Assembly: GCA_035286465.1 (NCBI GenBank)
Contig: DATEDF010000132.1
Coordinates: 1-64,000 of the forward strand
Source of the DNA: Fen-1231 sp035286465
GTDB taxonomy: Bacteria > Gemmatimonadota > Gemmatimonadetes > Gemmatimonadales > Gemmatimonadaceae
Direction: 5' to 3'
Length of the DNA stretch: 64,000 bases
Below the pieces are notes generated by a model. The model made no database searches. It saw only the letters and a program-made list of their open reading frames with translations, and was not told where the DNA came from. Shown in pieces: positions 1 to 8,740 of this stretch. Every line of letters begins with the position of its first letter. Position 1 is the first letter of the stretch. A program made the translations under genes and the position numbers.

Positions 1-1743
1 GATGAGCAGGTCCACGCGGTCAATCAGCTCGGCGTCGAGCTGCTCGTTGATCGCGCGGAGCACCTTCGGGTGCTCGGTTCCGCGCACGTCCTCGGTGCCG
101 AAGAGCACTTCCTCGTAGAGCTTCTCGCCGGGGCGGATGCCGGTATAGGCGATCTCGATGTCGCTTCCCTCTTCGAGCCCTGAGAGGCGGATCAGGTCGC
201 GCGCGAGGTCCACGATCTTCACCGGCTCGCCCATGTCGAGCATGAACACCTCGCCGCCCTTGCCGAGTGCGCCGGCCTGGAGCACGAGCTGCACGGCCTC
301 CGGGATGGTCATGAAGTAGCGGCGCATCTCCGGGTGTGTGACCGTCACCGGCCCGCCATCGCGGATCTGCTGGAGGAAGGTGGGGATCACCGACCCGCGC
401 GAGCCGAGCACGTTGCCGAAGCGGACGCAGACGAAGTTGCGTCCCTCGGATTCTCCCGCGTCCTGCACGATCTGCTCGGCCACGCGCTTCGTGGCGCCCA
501 TCACCGAGGTGGGGCGCACCACCTTGTCGGTGGAAATGAAGACGAAGCGCTCGGCGCCGAACTCCAGGGCGGCGTCCACGACGTTGCGCGTGCCGAGGAT
601 GTTGTTTGTCACGGCCTCGACGACGTTCTCCTCCATCAAGGGCACGTGCTTGTGGGCGGCGGCGTGGAAGACGACGTGAGGGCGGAACTGGGTGAAGATC
701 GTATTCATCCGCGCCATGTCGCGGATGTCGGCGATCACCGGCGAGAGCGGGAGCTTCGGGAACCGCTTGCGCATCTCGCTCGTGATCTCGAAGACCTGGT
801 TCTCGCTGTGGTCGAGCACGATCAGCAGCGTGGGCTCGAGATTCGCGATCTGGCGGCAGAGTTCGGAGCCGATGGAACCACCTGCGCCGGTCACGAGGAC
901 GGTCTTGCCGTGGGTCATCGTGCCTACGGCACCGAGGTCGGTGACGATAGGCTCTCGCCGGAGCAAATCCTCGATCTCGACCTTTCGCAGCGAGCTGACC
1001 TTGACTCGGCCGGAGATCAGGTCGTGGAGCGCGGGTAGGATGCGGGAGGGGATGTTCGCATCGGTCGCTGCCTGAACCACGCGGCGGACCACCGAGCCGC
1101 GAGCATTGGGCATTGCGATGATCAGTTCGTCGGCGCCATGTCGGGCGATCAGCGCGGGGAGATCGTCCACGGTTCCGCGAACCGCAACTCCGCCGAGGAG
1201 CTGCTGCTGCTTCTGCGGGTCATCGTCCACAAACGCAACGACGTGAACGTTGAGACGTTCGTTATTCCTCGTCTCGCGGAGGATCATCTGACCTGCCGCC
1301 CCGGCGCCGACGACGATGGCGCGGTGATCGCCCCCGGACCGTGCTCGACGGCCGGCGAATCGAGTCAGCAGGCGCGGTGCGGCGAGCACACCGGTCGCGA
1401 GCAGGGCGTCCAGCACGAGTGCGGAATACGGAAGGCGGACCGGGGCGAGGCCCGTCGCCGTCAATCCGACAGTGCCCAGCAGGAAAGTGAGCACGCCGGA
1501 AAGAGCGGCGGCGTAGAGAATCCTCTGGAGCTCCGAGATGCTCGCGTGACGCCAGATGCAGCGGTACAGTCCCGCTGCGTACGCGACCACGAGACGGGTT
1601 CCGAGCGCGAGTAACGCATAGACGGTAACCGCCCGCGAGAGTTCAGCGGGCCACGCAAAGGACTCGACTCGAAGGCCTACAGCCAGCGCGGGCAAGCCCG
1701 CGAGGAGGAGGACATCGAAGAAGAAGAAGTGGCGGTTGCGCAT
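1..1743 (-). CDS. CapD/WbpM-family NDP-sugar 4,6-dehydratase (C-terminus cut by window edge)
   Basis: The frame is open from the ATG at 1743 to the window edge (581 codons, no stop). The N-terminal ~120 residues hold several hydrophobic helices. A first Rossmann-like domain follows (AIVVGAGAAGQMI). The catalytic SDR domain starts near residue 283 (TVLVTGAGGSIGSELC) and continues with HAAAHKHVPLME, FISTDKVVRPTSVMGATKR and FGNVLGSRGSV. As in other WbpM/FlaA1-type enzymes, the usual YxxxK tyrosine is replaced (here M in SVMGATK). The family converts UDP-GlcNAc to its 4-keto-6-deoxy derivative at the inner membrane. It lies downstream of a WecA/WbpL-like and an epimerase/reductase gene, the wbpV-wbpL-wbpM order. 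Its GC (about 73% in one sampled line) is host-like, unlike the genes upstream. Family call is sure; exact substrate is inferred. Confidence 0.93.
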   Translation of the reverse strand, partial: MRNRHFFFFDVLLLAGLPALAVGLRVESFAWPAELSRAVTVYALLALGTRLVVAYAAGLYRCIWRHASISELQRILYAAALSGVLTFLLGTVGLTATGLAPVRLPYSALVLDALLATGVLAAPRLLTRFAGRRARSGGDHRAIVVGAGAAGQMILRETRNNERLNVHVVAFVDDDPQKQQQLLGGVAVRGTVDDLPALIARHGADELIIAMPNARGSVVRRVVQAATDANIPSRILPALHDLISGRVKVSSLRKVEIEDLLRREPIVTDLGAVGTMTHGKTVLVTGAGGSIGSELCRQIANLEPTLLIVLDHSENQVFEITSEMRKRFPKLPLSPVIADIRDMARMNTIFTQFRPHVVFHAAAHKHVPLMEENVVEAVTNNILGTRNVVDAALEFGAERFVFISTDKVVRPTSVMGATKRVAEQIVQDAGESEGRNFVCVRFGNVLGSRGSVIPTFLQQIRDGGPVTVTHPEMRRYFMTIPEAVQLVLQAGALGKGGEVFMLDMGEPVKIVDLARDLIRLSGLEEGSDIEIAYTGIRPGEKLYEEVLFGTEDVRGTEHPKVLRAINEQLDAELIDRVDLLI

Positions 1744-2215
1744 TGCGGTGGGGAGGGGAGTACGGGGAGTACAATGCTACACGGTGCGAGCGGCGCGTCA
1801 ATGCGTGGCGTCGTTTTTGAGCCACCTCGGATGCGAGGCGAGACGCCCTCGTGGATGAGTTGCGAGGGATAGGCTCAGCATAGCGGGCCTCACGTGGCGT
1901 GAGTTGGTCTCATCCACACTGTCACCGACCGCAGAGGATCTCGACCTTTGAGGAGGAGCCGCTTGAGCCAAGTCTCGCCTTCTCTGCGCACTCAGGCGTG
2001 TCGAGCGTCGCGCCGGAGACCAACATGCTCAGGGTTTGGCGTGTGTCGCACGTGCCATCCGCCGCGAATGGAAGATGTGCCGCTGGCAATCCTGCGATGT
2101 CGGTGCGTCCCGCGCGCGAAGAGTCGCTGGGGCTCGGCATGCGGCACCCGGAGGTCGTCCGCAGCGGCTCGCCCGCCGGAGGGGAGAAGATCGATCCGGG
2201 GAGTCAGCGCGCTGA
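1744..2215. other. Intergenic region, 472 bp, no supported gene
   Basis: Overlapping short open frames on both strands show no recognisable motif or domain. The stretch holds the predicted promoter of the 4,6-dehydratase gene (1774-1801). It also marks the transition from host-like GC on the left to lower GC on the right. It could contain decayed sequence, but nothing identifiable was seen. Confidence 0.5.
1774..1801 (-). promoter_or_regulatory. Predicted sigma70-like promoter of the 4,6-dehydratase gene
   Basis: On the minus strand a TTGACG (1801-1796) and a TAGCAT (1779-1774) are separated by 16 nt. This would start transcription about 20 nt before the ATG at 1743. No Shine-Dalgarno sequence is visible in that leader. 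The call is based on hexamer match only. Confidence 0.4.
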
Positions 2216-3241
2216 TCATCGCGGGGACAGCTTCCCGGCCCCCAACCAAAACGTCACCGCAACGATCGGAGCATAAGCGATCACCACGCCGAGCAGGCCG
2301 TCCAGCGACCCGAGCGCGACGAGCAGCGCGATGGGGAGAAGCCAGCACACGTTGATTGCCCCCACGGCGACGGTCACCGGAAGGTGCCCGCGCCACCGAA
2401 TGGCGGCGTGTTGGTAGGCGTGGCTCCGGTGCGCTTCGTAGAACCTCTCGCCGTCCGCGATTCGACGGATGAGCGTCACCGTCGCATCGACGACAAAAAC
2501 GCCAAGCAGGATCACCCAACCCCAGAACAACCTGTTCACCACCCATCCGGCCTGGAGAGACAGTGCGGCGAGCGTGAGCCCGAGGAATCCGCTGCCGACA
2601 TCACCCATGAAGATCTTCGCCGGAGGCCAATTCCACGCTAGAAAGCCCAAGGTCGCCGACGCGAGGACAAGGGGGGCGATCCACAAGCGCTCGCCGGGCG
2701 CCGCAACTCCGCTCAGGAGGACTGCACTCAGGCAGACGGTGATAACCTCGACGCCCGCAATGCCATCGATACCATCCATGAAATTCGTGAGGTTGAGCAT
2801 CCAAACCAGGTACAGTGGGGCGATTGCGAGTCCCAACCATCCCGAATCCAGCACGAAACCCATCGCTGTGAGCGGCGGGATGCCGCCGAGTTCCGCCTGT
2901 ACCCAGATCGCTGCGGCAAGATGCCCGGCCAGCCGCCAAGGCGGCGAAACGTGCCCGCGGTCATCGGCGAACCCGATCAGCGCCGCCAGAGCCCCTCCTC
3001 CGCAGAAACCTGACACACTCGGCCAATCCACCCAGCCCGCCCAGCCAACCGCCAGAAGCGCCACCAGCGTCGACAGCACGATCGCGACGCCACCCCCTCG
3101 CGGCGTGGCGATCGTATGCGAACTGCGAGCGCTTGGAACATCGAGGAGCCGATGTGCGACAGCCTGACGGCGAAACCACCAGGTGAGTGCCAGCGAGGCG
3201 ACGAACACGGAGAATGCCAGGAGCGTCGGGAACAACGTCAT
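2216..3241 (-). CDS. WecA/WbpL-family undecaprenyl-phosphate glycosyl-1-phosphate transferase
   Basis: A polytopic membrane protein with the polyprenyl-phosphate N-acetylhexosamine-1-phosphate transferase signatures in order: GFADDRGHVSPPWRL (cytoplasmic Asp-Asp loop), LNLTNFMDGIDGIAG, IFMGDVGSGFLG and the HRSHAYQHA loop. About ten hydrophobic segments fit the family. It would load the first sugar phosphate onto undecaprenyl phosphate at the inner membrane and so begin a Wzx/Wzy-assembled glycan. The start at 3241 (MTLFPTLLAF) places the first membrane helix directly at the N-terminus; an upstream in-frame start exists at 3274. Its minus-strand neighbours are an epimerase/reductase upstream and the 4,6-dehydratase downstream, so its likely substrate is a UDP-6-deoxy-HexNAc. 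The sugar is inferred. Confidence 0.92.
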   Translation of the reverse strand: MTLFPTLLAFSVFVASLALTWWFRRQAVAHRLLDVPSARSSHTIATPRGGGVAIVLSTLVALLAVGWAGWVDWPSVSGFCGGGALAALIGFADDRGHVSPPWRLAGHLAAAIWVQAELGGIPPLTAMGFVLDSGWLGLAIAPLYLVWMLNLTNFMDGIDGIAGVEVITVCLSAVLLSGVAAPGERLWIAPLVLASATLGFLAWNWPPAKIFMGDVGSGFLGLTLAALSLQAGWVVNRLFWGWVILLGVFVVDATVTLIRRIADGERFYEAHRSHAYQHAAIRWRGHLPVTVAVGAINVCWLLPIALLVALGSLDGLLGVVIAYAPIVAVTFWLGAGKLSPR

Positions 3242-3413
3242 GTGGGGTCCCGCCCCTGCGAGCCCCACGTCCACGTCGAAGGGAGGTACTCATCGGAGCA
3301 GCTGTCGCGACTTCGAGGTCTCCAGGTGCAGGCTACCCAGCAAGGGACGGCCAATGTCACGCTGCCTACGTAAGGCCGCAGCTTCGATCCTGACAAGGCA
3401 AGGAGTGATCCAG

Positions 3414-4382
3414 TCATGACGGGCCAGGGTTGTCACCAGCCGCGATCTCGCTGCCGAGAATCGCCCTTGGCAGGCTCATCGGCTGCCAATCCAGAACCTC
3501 TTCGGTCTCGCTGATATCAAGCTGAAACGACCTACAAAGCTGTGTCGCCGCGTGACCCAGTCCGAACGCTCGCATCGAAAGCTCCAGGATTGCGGCTGGC
3601 ACCGGGAACAAGATGGCTCGGCGTCCCAGCACCCCCGCGAATGCGCGCACGAACTGTGGGGTCGAGATGTCCAAGCCGTCGGAGGCGAGAAAAGTGCGAC
3701 CGGTCGCAGCGCTCGATACAAGGCAACGCACGATCAGATCGACGAGACTGTCAAGCGCAATGAAGCTCCGTCGATTCGCGACGCGGGCCAACGGAAGAGG
3801 AATTCCAGCGCGTATCAGCGCCGCGAGGCGCCGTAGATTCCCGGGTGCCTCTGCGCCATAGACCAAGGCGGGGCGAATGACCGTCACCGCGACACCCGAC
3901 TCTGCGGCCATCAACCACAACCGCTCCTCAGCCTCGAGCTTCGAAATCGCGTAGGCCTCTGTCGGCTTGGGCGCATCCGACAGGCGGAAGGACACGCCGG
4001 GACACGAGTACTTTCCGTACACACCGGCGGAACTGAGGAACACGAACCGCTCGACGCCGACTGCGATGGCGCCCTCCATGAGGCGTCGAGTCCAGCCGAC
4101 GTTGACGCGTCTGAAATCGCTCAGCGGGGTACGGCGAGGCCGATGCGCAAGTCCGGCTGTGTGTACGACAGCGGAGCAGCCTCCCATTGCCTCGCGAATA
4201 TCATCCCCTGAACTCGCGTCCGACAATCTGACCGTCTCGACTCCTGGAGAAACGTCAGACACGTCGCGGCGACAAGAAGCGCGAGGCGAGAACAGCGGCT
4301 CCATCTGCAGGCGCTTGACGATTGCACGGCCGATGAACCCGCTCCCGCCGGTGACCAGGACCTGCTTCACGTTCGTCTGCAT
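3414..4382 (-). CDS. NAD(P)-dependent NDP-sugar epimerase/reductase (WbpV/WbpK-like)
   Basis: Extended SDR of 322 residues. The Rossmann motif VLVTGGSGFIGRAI is at the very N-terminus, followed by VVHTAGLAHR, the catalytic serine region FVFLSSAGVYG, the YxxxK motif in EAYAISKLEAEE, and IRPALVYG. The frame is open further upstream to 4640, but that extension has no motif and overlaps the decayed methyltransferase. The ATG at 4382 gives the correct Rossmann N-terminus. In the wbpV-wbpL-wbpM arrangement such enzymes reduce or epimerise the 4-keto product of WbpM to UDP-QuiNAc or UDP-FucNAc. The same order is present here, so that role is likely. Family is sure; substrate is inferred from context. 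Confidence 0.85.
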   Translation of the reverse strand: MQTNVKQVLVTGGSGFIGRAIVKRLQMEPLFSPRASCRRDVSDVSPGVETVRLSDASSGDDIREAMGGCSAVVHTAGLAHRPRRTPLSDFRRVNVGWTRRLMEGAIAVGVERFVFLSSAGVYGKYSCPGVSFRLSDAPKPTEAYAISKLEAEERLWLMAAESGVAVTVIRPALVYGAEAPGNLRRLAALIRAGIPLPLARVANRRSFIALDSLVDLIVRCLVSSAATGRTFLASDGLDISTPQFVRAFAGVLGRRAILFPVPAAILELSMRAFGLGHAATQLCRSFQLDISETEEVLDWQPMSLPRAILGSEIAAGDNPGPS

Positions 4383-4386
4383 GGTG

Positions 4387-5220
4387 CTACGAAGCAAGTT
4401 GGAAGGCGGATGACGGGGAGCGCGACGCTGCGCAATCCCAACACGCAAGGTCGAGTTCGTTGGTGCCTCGGCAGGGCGAGGGGCGGAGCATGAGGCACGC
4501 CGTCGCCAGGTTTGTTCCTCGGCGCGGTCGGTCTCCCCACTCATAGCCCGTTTCCGCTTTCGGCTGCCGAACGACGGGGAGTAGGTCATGAAGCGAAGGC
4601 CCATCGTGCAGCCGCACAGGATGGTATCCCAGTCGCTCATTCAGCGCCGGAACGACAGGGGAGCGAACGAGCCGTGAGGCAAGCATGTCGGCGGCGCGAG
4701 CGGCGTGGTGAAAGAGGCCCGTTCGGATGAGGCCGTCACTCTCCACGGGGGCGAACCGACTGCACGGGCGCTGCGCGGGTTCCACGCGCGACAGCTCGAT
4801 ATAGATGAATTGATTCGGCATCCGCGGTTGGGGTGAGTTTCCTCGTAATCGCACGGTGCGCTTCGGCTTCGAACAGATGACGACGCCGCCCGGCTCCTCG
4901 GTGCCGACGACCTGGCGAAAGTAGTCGTCTGTTCGGCCGACTGGCAGGTGCTCCAGAGTCTCGAAAGACAAGAAGAAACCACAGCGTAGCCAAAGGAGAT
5001 GGACGACATCGTAAACGACGAACCGGGTCGGCGCCGATTCGTCGCTTGCGCGGGCGGCCGCAATCGCCTCCTCCGGAAGGTTGAGCCCGCGAACGCAGCG
5101 AGCGTGCGCATCGGCGAAAACCCTTGAGCTGTATCCCACGCCAGAGGCAGTCCACGTGCACGGTCATGATCCCGCATTGCATTCTCGGACGGGCCGGATG
5201 CCCCAGTCGCGGTACGACCC
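4387..5220 (-). pseudogene. Decayed SAM-dependent methyltransferase
   Basis: The minus strand encodes pieces of a class I methyltransferase spread over two frames. The frame open from 5139 reads GYSSRVFADAHARC (end of motif I), then FFLSFETLEHLP (motif IV region) and EEPGGVVICSKPKR (post-motif sheet). The residues that should precede it (VDC then SGVG, motif I) are in another frame, consistent with a 2-nt loss near 5137. Only about 20 codons remain before the neighbouring stop at 5221, so the N-terminus is also truncated. Later segments such as NQFIYIELSR are recognisable but the distal part has drifted. It lies between a PQQ-propeller gene and the epimerase gene. A sequencing error could explain one frameshift but not the truncation. 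Confidence 0.65.
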
Positions 5221-7149
5221 CTACGCCCTGCAGTTCAGCCAGTCCGAGAGAGGCCGCGCTAGGACCATTCCGTTTCGCAGCGCGAGGATGCCCGTCTCGC
5301 CCGCCACCGTGGGACCAGCGCGGTCGCTCAGGCCGAGGAGGCGCTGTCGGCAGCGGACACGGCCCGTCGCAGCGTCGAGCACGACGAAATTTGTGTCGCG
5401 CGTCGCAGCGAGTACCGCGCCGCGGGTCACAAGCACGGAGCCACGCGCAGTATTCACATCCGTGGACCAGAGCACCCGGCCGGAATCCGTCCGTACGGCA
5501 ATGATGCGACCGTTGATTGGGGACGGTACGTAGGCTACACCATCAGCAACCGTCGGGGTGCCGGCGGTGTGTCCTGGTTGCTGCAGGTTGCCTATCCCTA
5601 GGTGCACTCGCCAGCGTTCGCGTCCGCTGGCCGACTCCGAGGCGACGATCTCCTGTTCGAGCAAATCCTCTAGCGAGGCGACGCCTACGAGGCGCAGCAA
5701 AGCCTTCATCCACCACCCGGTACGAACGGCCCTCGAAAGCGACACCCCCTCAGTTAAGATCTTGAGCACAAAGCCGTCCGCTGCCGCAGCCGAGGAATGC
5801 CCGGCGGTCCGAGCCGACGTGGATAGGACTCGGCAAAACAGGTGCTCTCCCGTTCGCACGTCGAGCGCGCAGAGCGTGGCCGGCTCCACTCCGATTATCA
5901 GGAGGGTGTCGAGCAGCAGCGGATTCCCCATCGGCGACACACCTGGCAGGAGCGCCCGCCAAACCTCCGAGCCGTCGGACAACCGCCACGCAATCAGCTC
6001 GTTGCCCGCAATGACCGCGACCACCGAATCGTGCACCACTGGCGTAGTCATCACGGTTCCCGATGTGTAATGCCGCCAGCGCTCGATGCCGGTGCGCCGG
6101 TCGTAGGCTGCAGCGCCGCTGGGGGCTGAGCCTCCAAAGGCCGCAACGCCACGGGGCCCCAAGCCCGGTGCCGTTTCGTTGTTGCCAAAGCCGAGGATTA
6201 CGAGTTCCGGCGCAACCGCGGGTTCGTGGTGTATCCAATTCGGCGCACGAAGGCGGAACCCGAGCGTCCCCGAGTCGAGTGAGAGTGCGGCGAATTCTCC
6301 GTTTCCGTGCGCACCTACGAACACTTGATTCCCCGCCACAGCAACAGGGCCCAAGATTTCTCCGCCGATACGCGTCGTCCAGCGGTACGCACCGCCCGCA
6401 CCGCTCCGGGCCATCCCGGTGCGTCGCTCATCCGCACGATGCTGCGCCCACCGCCCTCCGAGATCTTTCACTCTAAAGCCGGCCTCGGGCCGGCTCGGCG
6501 CCAACACCGTGTGCACAAGTTGATTTGGGGTGCGGGGAAAATCCGCGTCACACGTCGGACTTCCCTCGAACTCCCGAATGTTTCCACGCAGCGTCGAATC
6601 GCGGACCCAGACCGAGCAGGTCGAGCCGTTGAACGACACTCGCGCTGCCCATCCCTTCTTGTCGTGTCGAGTCAGACTGAGTTCGCTTCCTGGCAGCGGT
6701 GTCACCCATGGCAGCAGCGAATCCACGGAAGGAGCATACGATCGTTGTCGCATTCTGTACTGCTCTTGCGCCGCGGCCAACTCGCGGAGAAACCCGACCA
6801 GTCGCTCCTGCGTTTCCGTTGGCGGCCTTGTCGAGCTGCCAAACACAACTTGCTTGTAGGTCCCGTTGAAAACCCGCGGAAGATGGAACCTGATTGTTAG
6901 GAGCAGCGCCACTGCAATCACCAGCGGTCTGAGCAAGCGGGTGCTCGGTCGCGGTGCCGCAGCGAGCGCCGCGAGAGCCGAACCGAATACAAGAGCTGTC
7001 AGCAGTGCGCCGGCAGTCCGTCTGCCCGGTGGGCCGGTGAACGCCAAACCGGCAAGAGCCGACACCTCGAACAGCACGAGATGGACGGCGAAGAAAGCGA
7101 TGAGGAACCGTCGGCTCCGTCTTCGCCACTTCTCGGTCGACGGTCTCAC
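5221..7149 (-). CDS. Membrane protein with pilin-like segment fused to a PQQ-type beta-propeller
   Basis: Three hydrophobic helices lie at the N-terminus (LIAFFAVHLVLFEVSALAGL, then GALLTALVFGSALAAL, then a third ending before RFHLPRVFNG). Next comes a segment reading ELAAAQEQYRMRQRSYAPSV, later GWAARVSFNGSTCSVWVRD and GSPTCDADF, which resembles the globular end of type IV pilins. From about residue 245 to the end, repeated sheets of the type GxEVWRALLPG, TGRERWRVHLG and SGRVLWSTDV match PQQ-like eight-bladed propellers. No catalytic residues were identified; such propellers usually bind ligands or act as scaffolds. The start is uncertain: GTG at 7149 is used, and the frame is open to 7365. 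It lies beside the Wzz gene on the opposite strand, so a role in the surface-glycan locus is inferred only. Confidence 0.7.
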   Translation of the reverse strand: MRPSTEKWRRRSRRFLIAFFAVHLVLFEVSALAGLAFTGPPGRRTAGALLTALVFGSALAALAAAPRPSTRLLRPLVIAVALLLTIRFHLPRVFNGTYKQVVFGSSTRPPTETQERLVGFLRELAAAQEQYRMRQRSYAPSVDSLLPWVTPLPGSELSLTRHDKKGWAARVSFNGSTCSVWVRDSTLRGNIREFEGSPTCDADFPRTPNQLVHTVLAPSRPEAGFRVKDLGGRWAQHRADERRTGMARSGAGGAYRWTTRIGGEILGPVAVAGNQVFVGAHGNGEFAALSLDSGTLGFRLRAPNWIHHEPAVAPELVILGFGNNETAPGLGPRGVAAFGGSAPSGAAAYDRRTGIERWRHYTSGTVMTTPVVHDSVVAVIAGNELIAWRLSDGSEVWRALLPGVSPMGNPLLLDTLLIIGVEPATLCALDVRTGEHLFCRVLSTSARTAGHSSAAAADGFVLKILTEGVSLSRAVRTGWWMKALLRLVGVASLEDLLEQEIVASESASGRERWRVHLGIGNLQQPGHTAGTPTVADGVAYVPSPINGRIIAVRTDSGRVLWSTDVNTARGSVLVTRGAVLAATRDTNFVVLDAATGRVRCRQRLLGLSDRAGPTVAGETGILALRNGMVLARPLSDWLNCRA

Positions 7150-7678
7150 GGCGGCGAGATGCGTGTTTCGATATTGACAATCCTCCACTGATAATATGCA
7201 CTTCCGTAGCGGACCCGGGAGGGTTCGTCTTCGCGCGACAGCGTTTGTCCGAGGTGGTTGTGTCCGCCCTGCGCCGGGCCGGTGGCGTACGGCGGTCGTC
7301 GCAGGATTGCGACTCCGCGAGCTCGCTGGAGATCTCGACATCAGGGACTGGAATGCCGTCGTCAACGGGGGTCCGGAGCGTCCGAACTACGGACGCTAGG
7401 GCTCATGCGCTGCTCGCCCTCGCCGCTCAGGCCATCCTCGACGTAGAGCTTCACGCTTGGATGGCCGACCGTGTAGCTTGTTGCGATGGCGCCACTCTCG
7501 ATCCTGAGAGCTGCTTCGCGCCTCCGGCTCGGTGGTGGTTGAGCGGTGGAGAAGGTGCCAGCTCCTGCAGGCGCAGTGTCGCCCCTGCTTTCGGCGGTGC
7601 GGCCTTCGTGACATCGGCCTCGCTCATCCAGGCCGCCGACGGGTAGGTTAAGGAACAAGAACTCCTCCTGAGGGCGTG
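7150..7678. other. Divergent intergenic region between the propeller gene and the Wzz gene
   Basis: About 530 bp separate the two divergent genes if the propeller gene starts at 7149. Short open frames on both strands carry no recognisable motif. The stretch contains the inverted repeat at 7377-7397 and should hold both outward promoters, but no convincing -35/-10 pair was found. A GAGGG sits at 7670-7674 just before the Wzz start. Confidence 0.5.
7377..7397. repeat. Perfect 8-bp inverted repeat in the divergent promoter region
   Basis: AGCGTCCG (7377-7384) and CGGACGCT (7390-7397) are exact inverted copies separated by AACTA. There is no T-run after it, so it is not a typical intrinsic terminator. 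Its place between divergently read genes suits an operator for a dimeric regulator or an RNA hairpin in a leader. Confidence 0.5.
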
Positions 7679-8740
7679 ATGACGGAACCCAAAGGCAGTC
7701 ATGAGGGGGACGACGCTGACAATGACGATGTATCGCTCCTCGCCTTGGGAAGCGTGTTGCTCCTCTGGCGGCGGACCATCATCGTGCTCGGGCTATTCGG
7801 CGCGCTCGGGGGGCTGGCGGCCGGATTGACGAGCAAACGCGTCTATTCATCCGGCGCAACGTTTATCCCGCAGGTGTCCGAGGTCGGCGCTACCTCCGGG
7901 CTCGCGCTTGCCGCGAGCCAGTTCGGCATCCGGGTGCCGACATCGGGCGGTACGTGGGGCCCGTCGATCTACGTGGAGTTGCTGAACTCGCCGGTCCTGC
8001 TCGAGCCGATCGCACAAGACACCATTCTGGTGATGGAACAGGGAGGGCGACGCGTGGCGGTCATCGACCTGCTTCAGGTCGAAGCTCCGTCTCCAGCACA
8101 GCGCAGGGACCGGACCGTCCGGGCGCTCCGAGCTCTCGTCTCGGCGAGTGAGGACAAGAAGCTCGGCGCGGTGCGGCTGTTGGTGCTGACCCAATGGCCG
8201 AGTGTGTCCTTGGCGCTAGCTGAGCGCTTGGTTCGCGGAGTGAACCGATTCAACCTCGAAACGCGCAAGTCACAGGCGGGTGCGGAGCGTCAGTTCGTCG
8301 ACGCGCAAGCGTTGGAAGCGGAGCGGGTGCTACGCGCGGCGGAGGACCGCCTGCAATCGTTCATGCAGCAGAACCGCGCGGTGGCCGGAGCGCCAGGACT
8401 CGCGTTTGAGCGCGATCGGTTGCAGCGCGAGGTGATGTTGCGTCAGCAGGTGTACACATCGCTCCTGCAGAACCGTGAGGAAGCCAGAATGCGGGAGGTC
8501 CGAGATACGCCCGTGCTTACCGTGCTGGAGGAACCGAGACTTCCTGTGACAGGAGAGTCGCGGAAAACGGTGCAGAAAGCAGTGCTGGGAGGCCTCGTCG
8601 GAGGAGTGCTCGGCACTCTGATTGCGTTCCTTGCGCATGCTGTGGCTGCGGCTCGACAGTCTCCGACCGAAGACGCACGGGAGTTCTTCCAATTGGTGGA
8701 GGAGGCTGTGCCGAGGGTCCTTCGGCGACGCCTGCGATGA
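7679..8740 (+). CDS. Wzz-type polysaccharide chain-length determinant
   Basis: The protein has the Wzz architecture: a short cytoplasmic N-terminus, a first membrane helix near residues 30-51 (RRTIIVLGLFGALGGLAAGL), a large periplasmic part with coiled-coil potential (AEDRLQSFMQQ, REVMLRQQVYTSLLQNREEA), and a second helix near 300-322 preceded by a proline-rich stretch (LTVLEEPRLPVTGESRK). At about 353 residues it is close to Wzz proteins. There is no kinase domain. The role is to set the modal length of the Wzy-made polymer. A GTG three bases upstream (7676) is an alternative start. Its stop overlaps the next start (ATGA), so it is the first gene of the plus-strand locus. Confidence 0.88.
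   Translation: MTEPKGSHEGDDADNDDVSLLALGSVLLLWRRTIIVLGLFGALGGLAAGLTSKRVYSSGATFIPQVSEVGATSGLALAASQFGIRVPTSGGTWGPSIYVELLNSPVLLEPIAQDTILVMEQGGRRVAVIDLLQVEAPSPAQRRDRTVRALRALVSASEDKKLGAVRLLVLTQWPSVSLALAERLVRGVNRFNLETRKSQAGAERQFVDAQALEAERVLRAAEDRLQSFMQQNRAVAGAPGLAFERDRLQREVMLRQQVYTSLLQNREEARMREVRDTPVLTVLEEPRLPVTGESRKTVQKAVLGGLVGGVLGTLIAFLAHAVAAARQSPTEDAREFFQLVEEAVPRVLRRRLR

Noticed and set aside
334..1614. Long plus-strand open frames opposite the 4,6-dehydratase gene
   Set aside because: They are Arg/Ala/His-rich shadows; the minus frame has clear dehydratase motifs along its whole length.
1899..2355. Short open frames on both strands in the gap after the WecA-like gene
   Set aside because: No motif, start signal or domain; they overlap each other in several frames.
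4383..4640. N-terminal extension of the epimerase/reductase frame
   Set aside because: The Rossmann motif directly follows the ATG at 4382, and the extension lies over the decayed methyltransferase.
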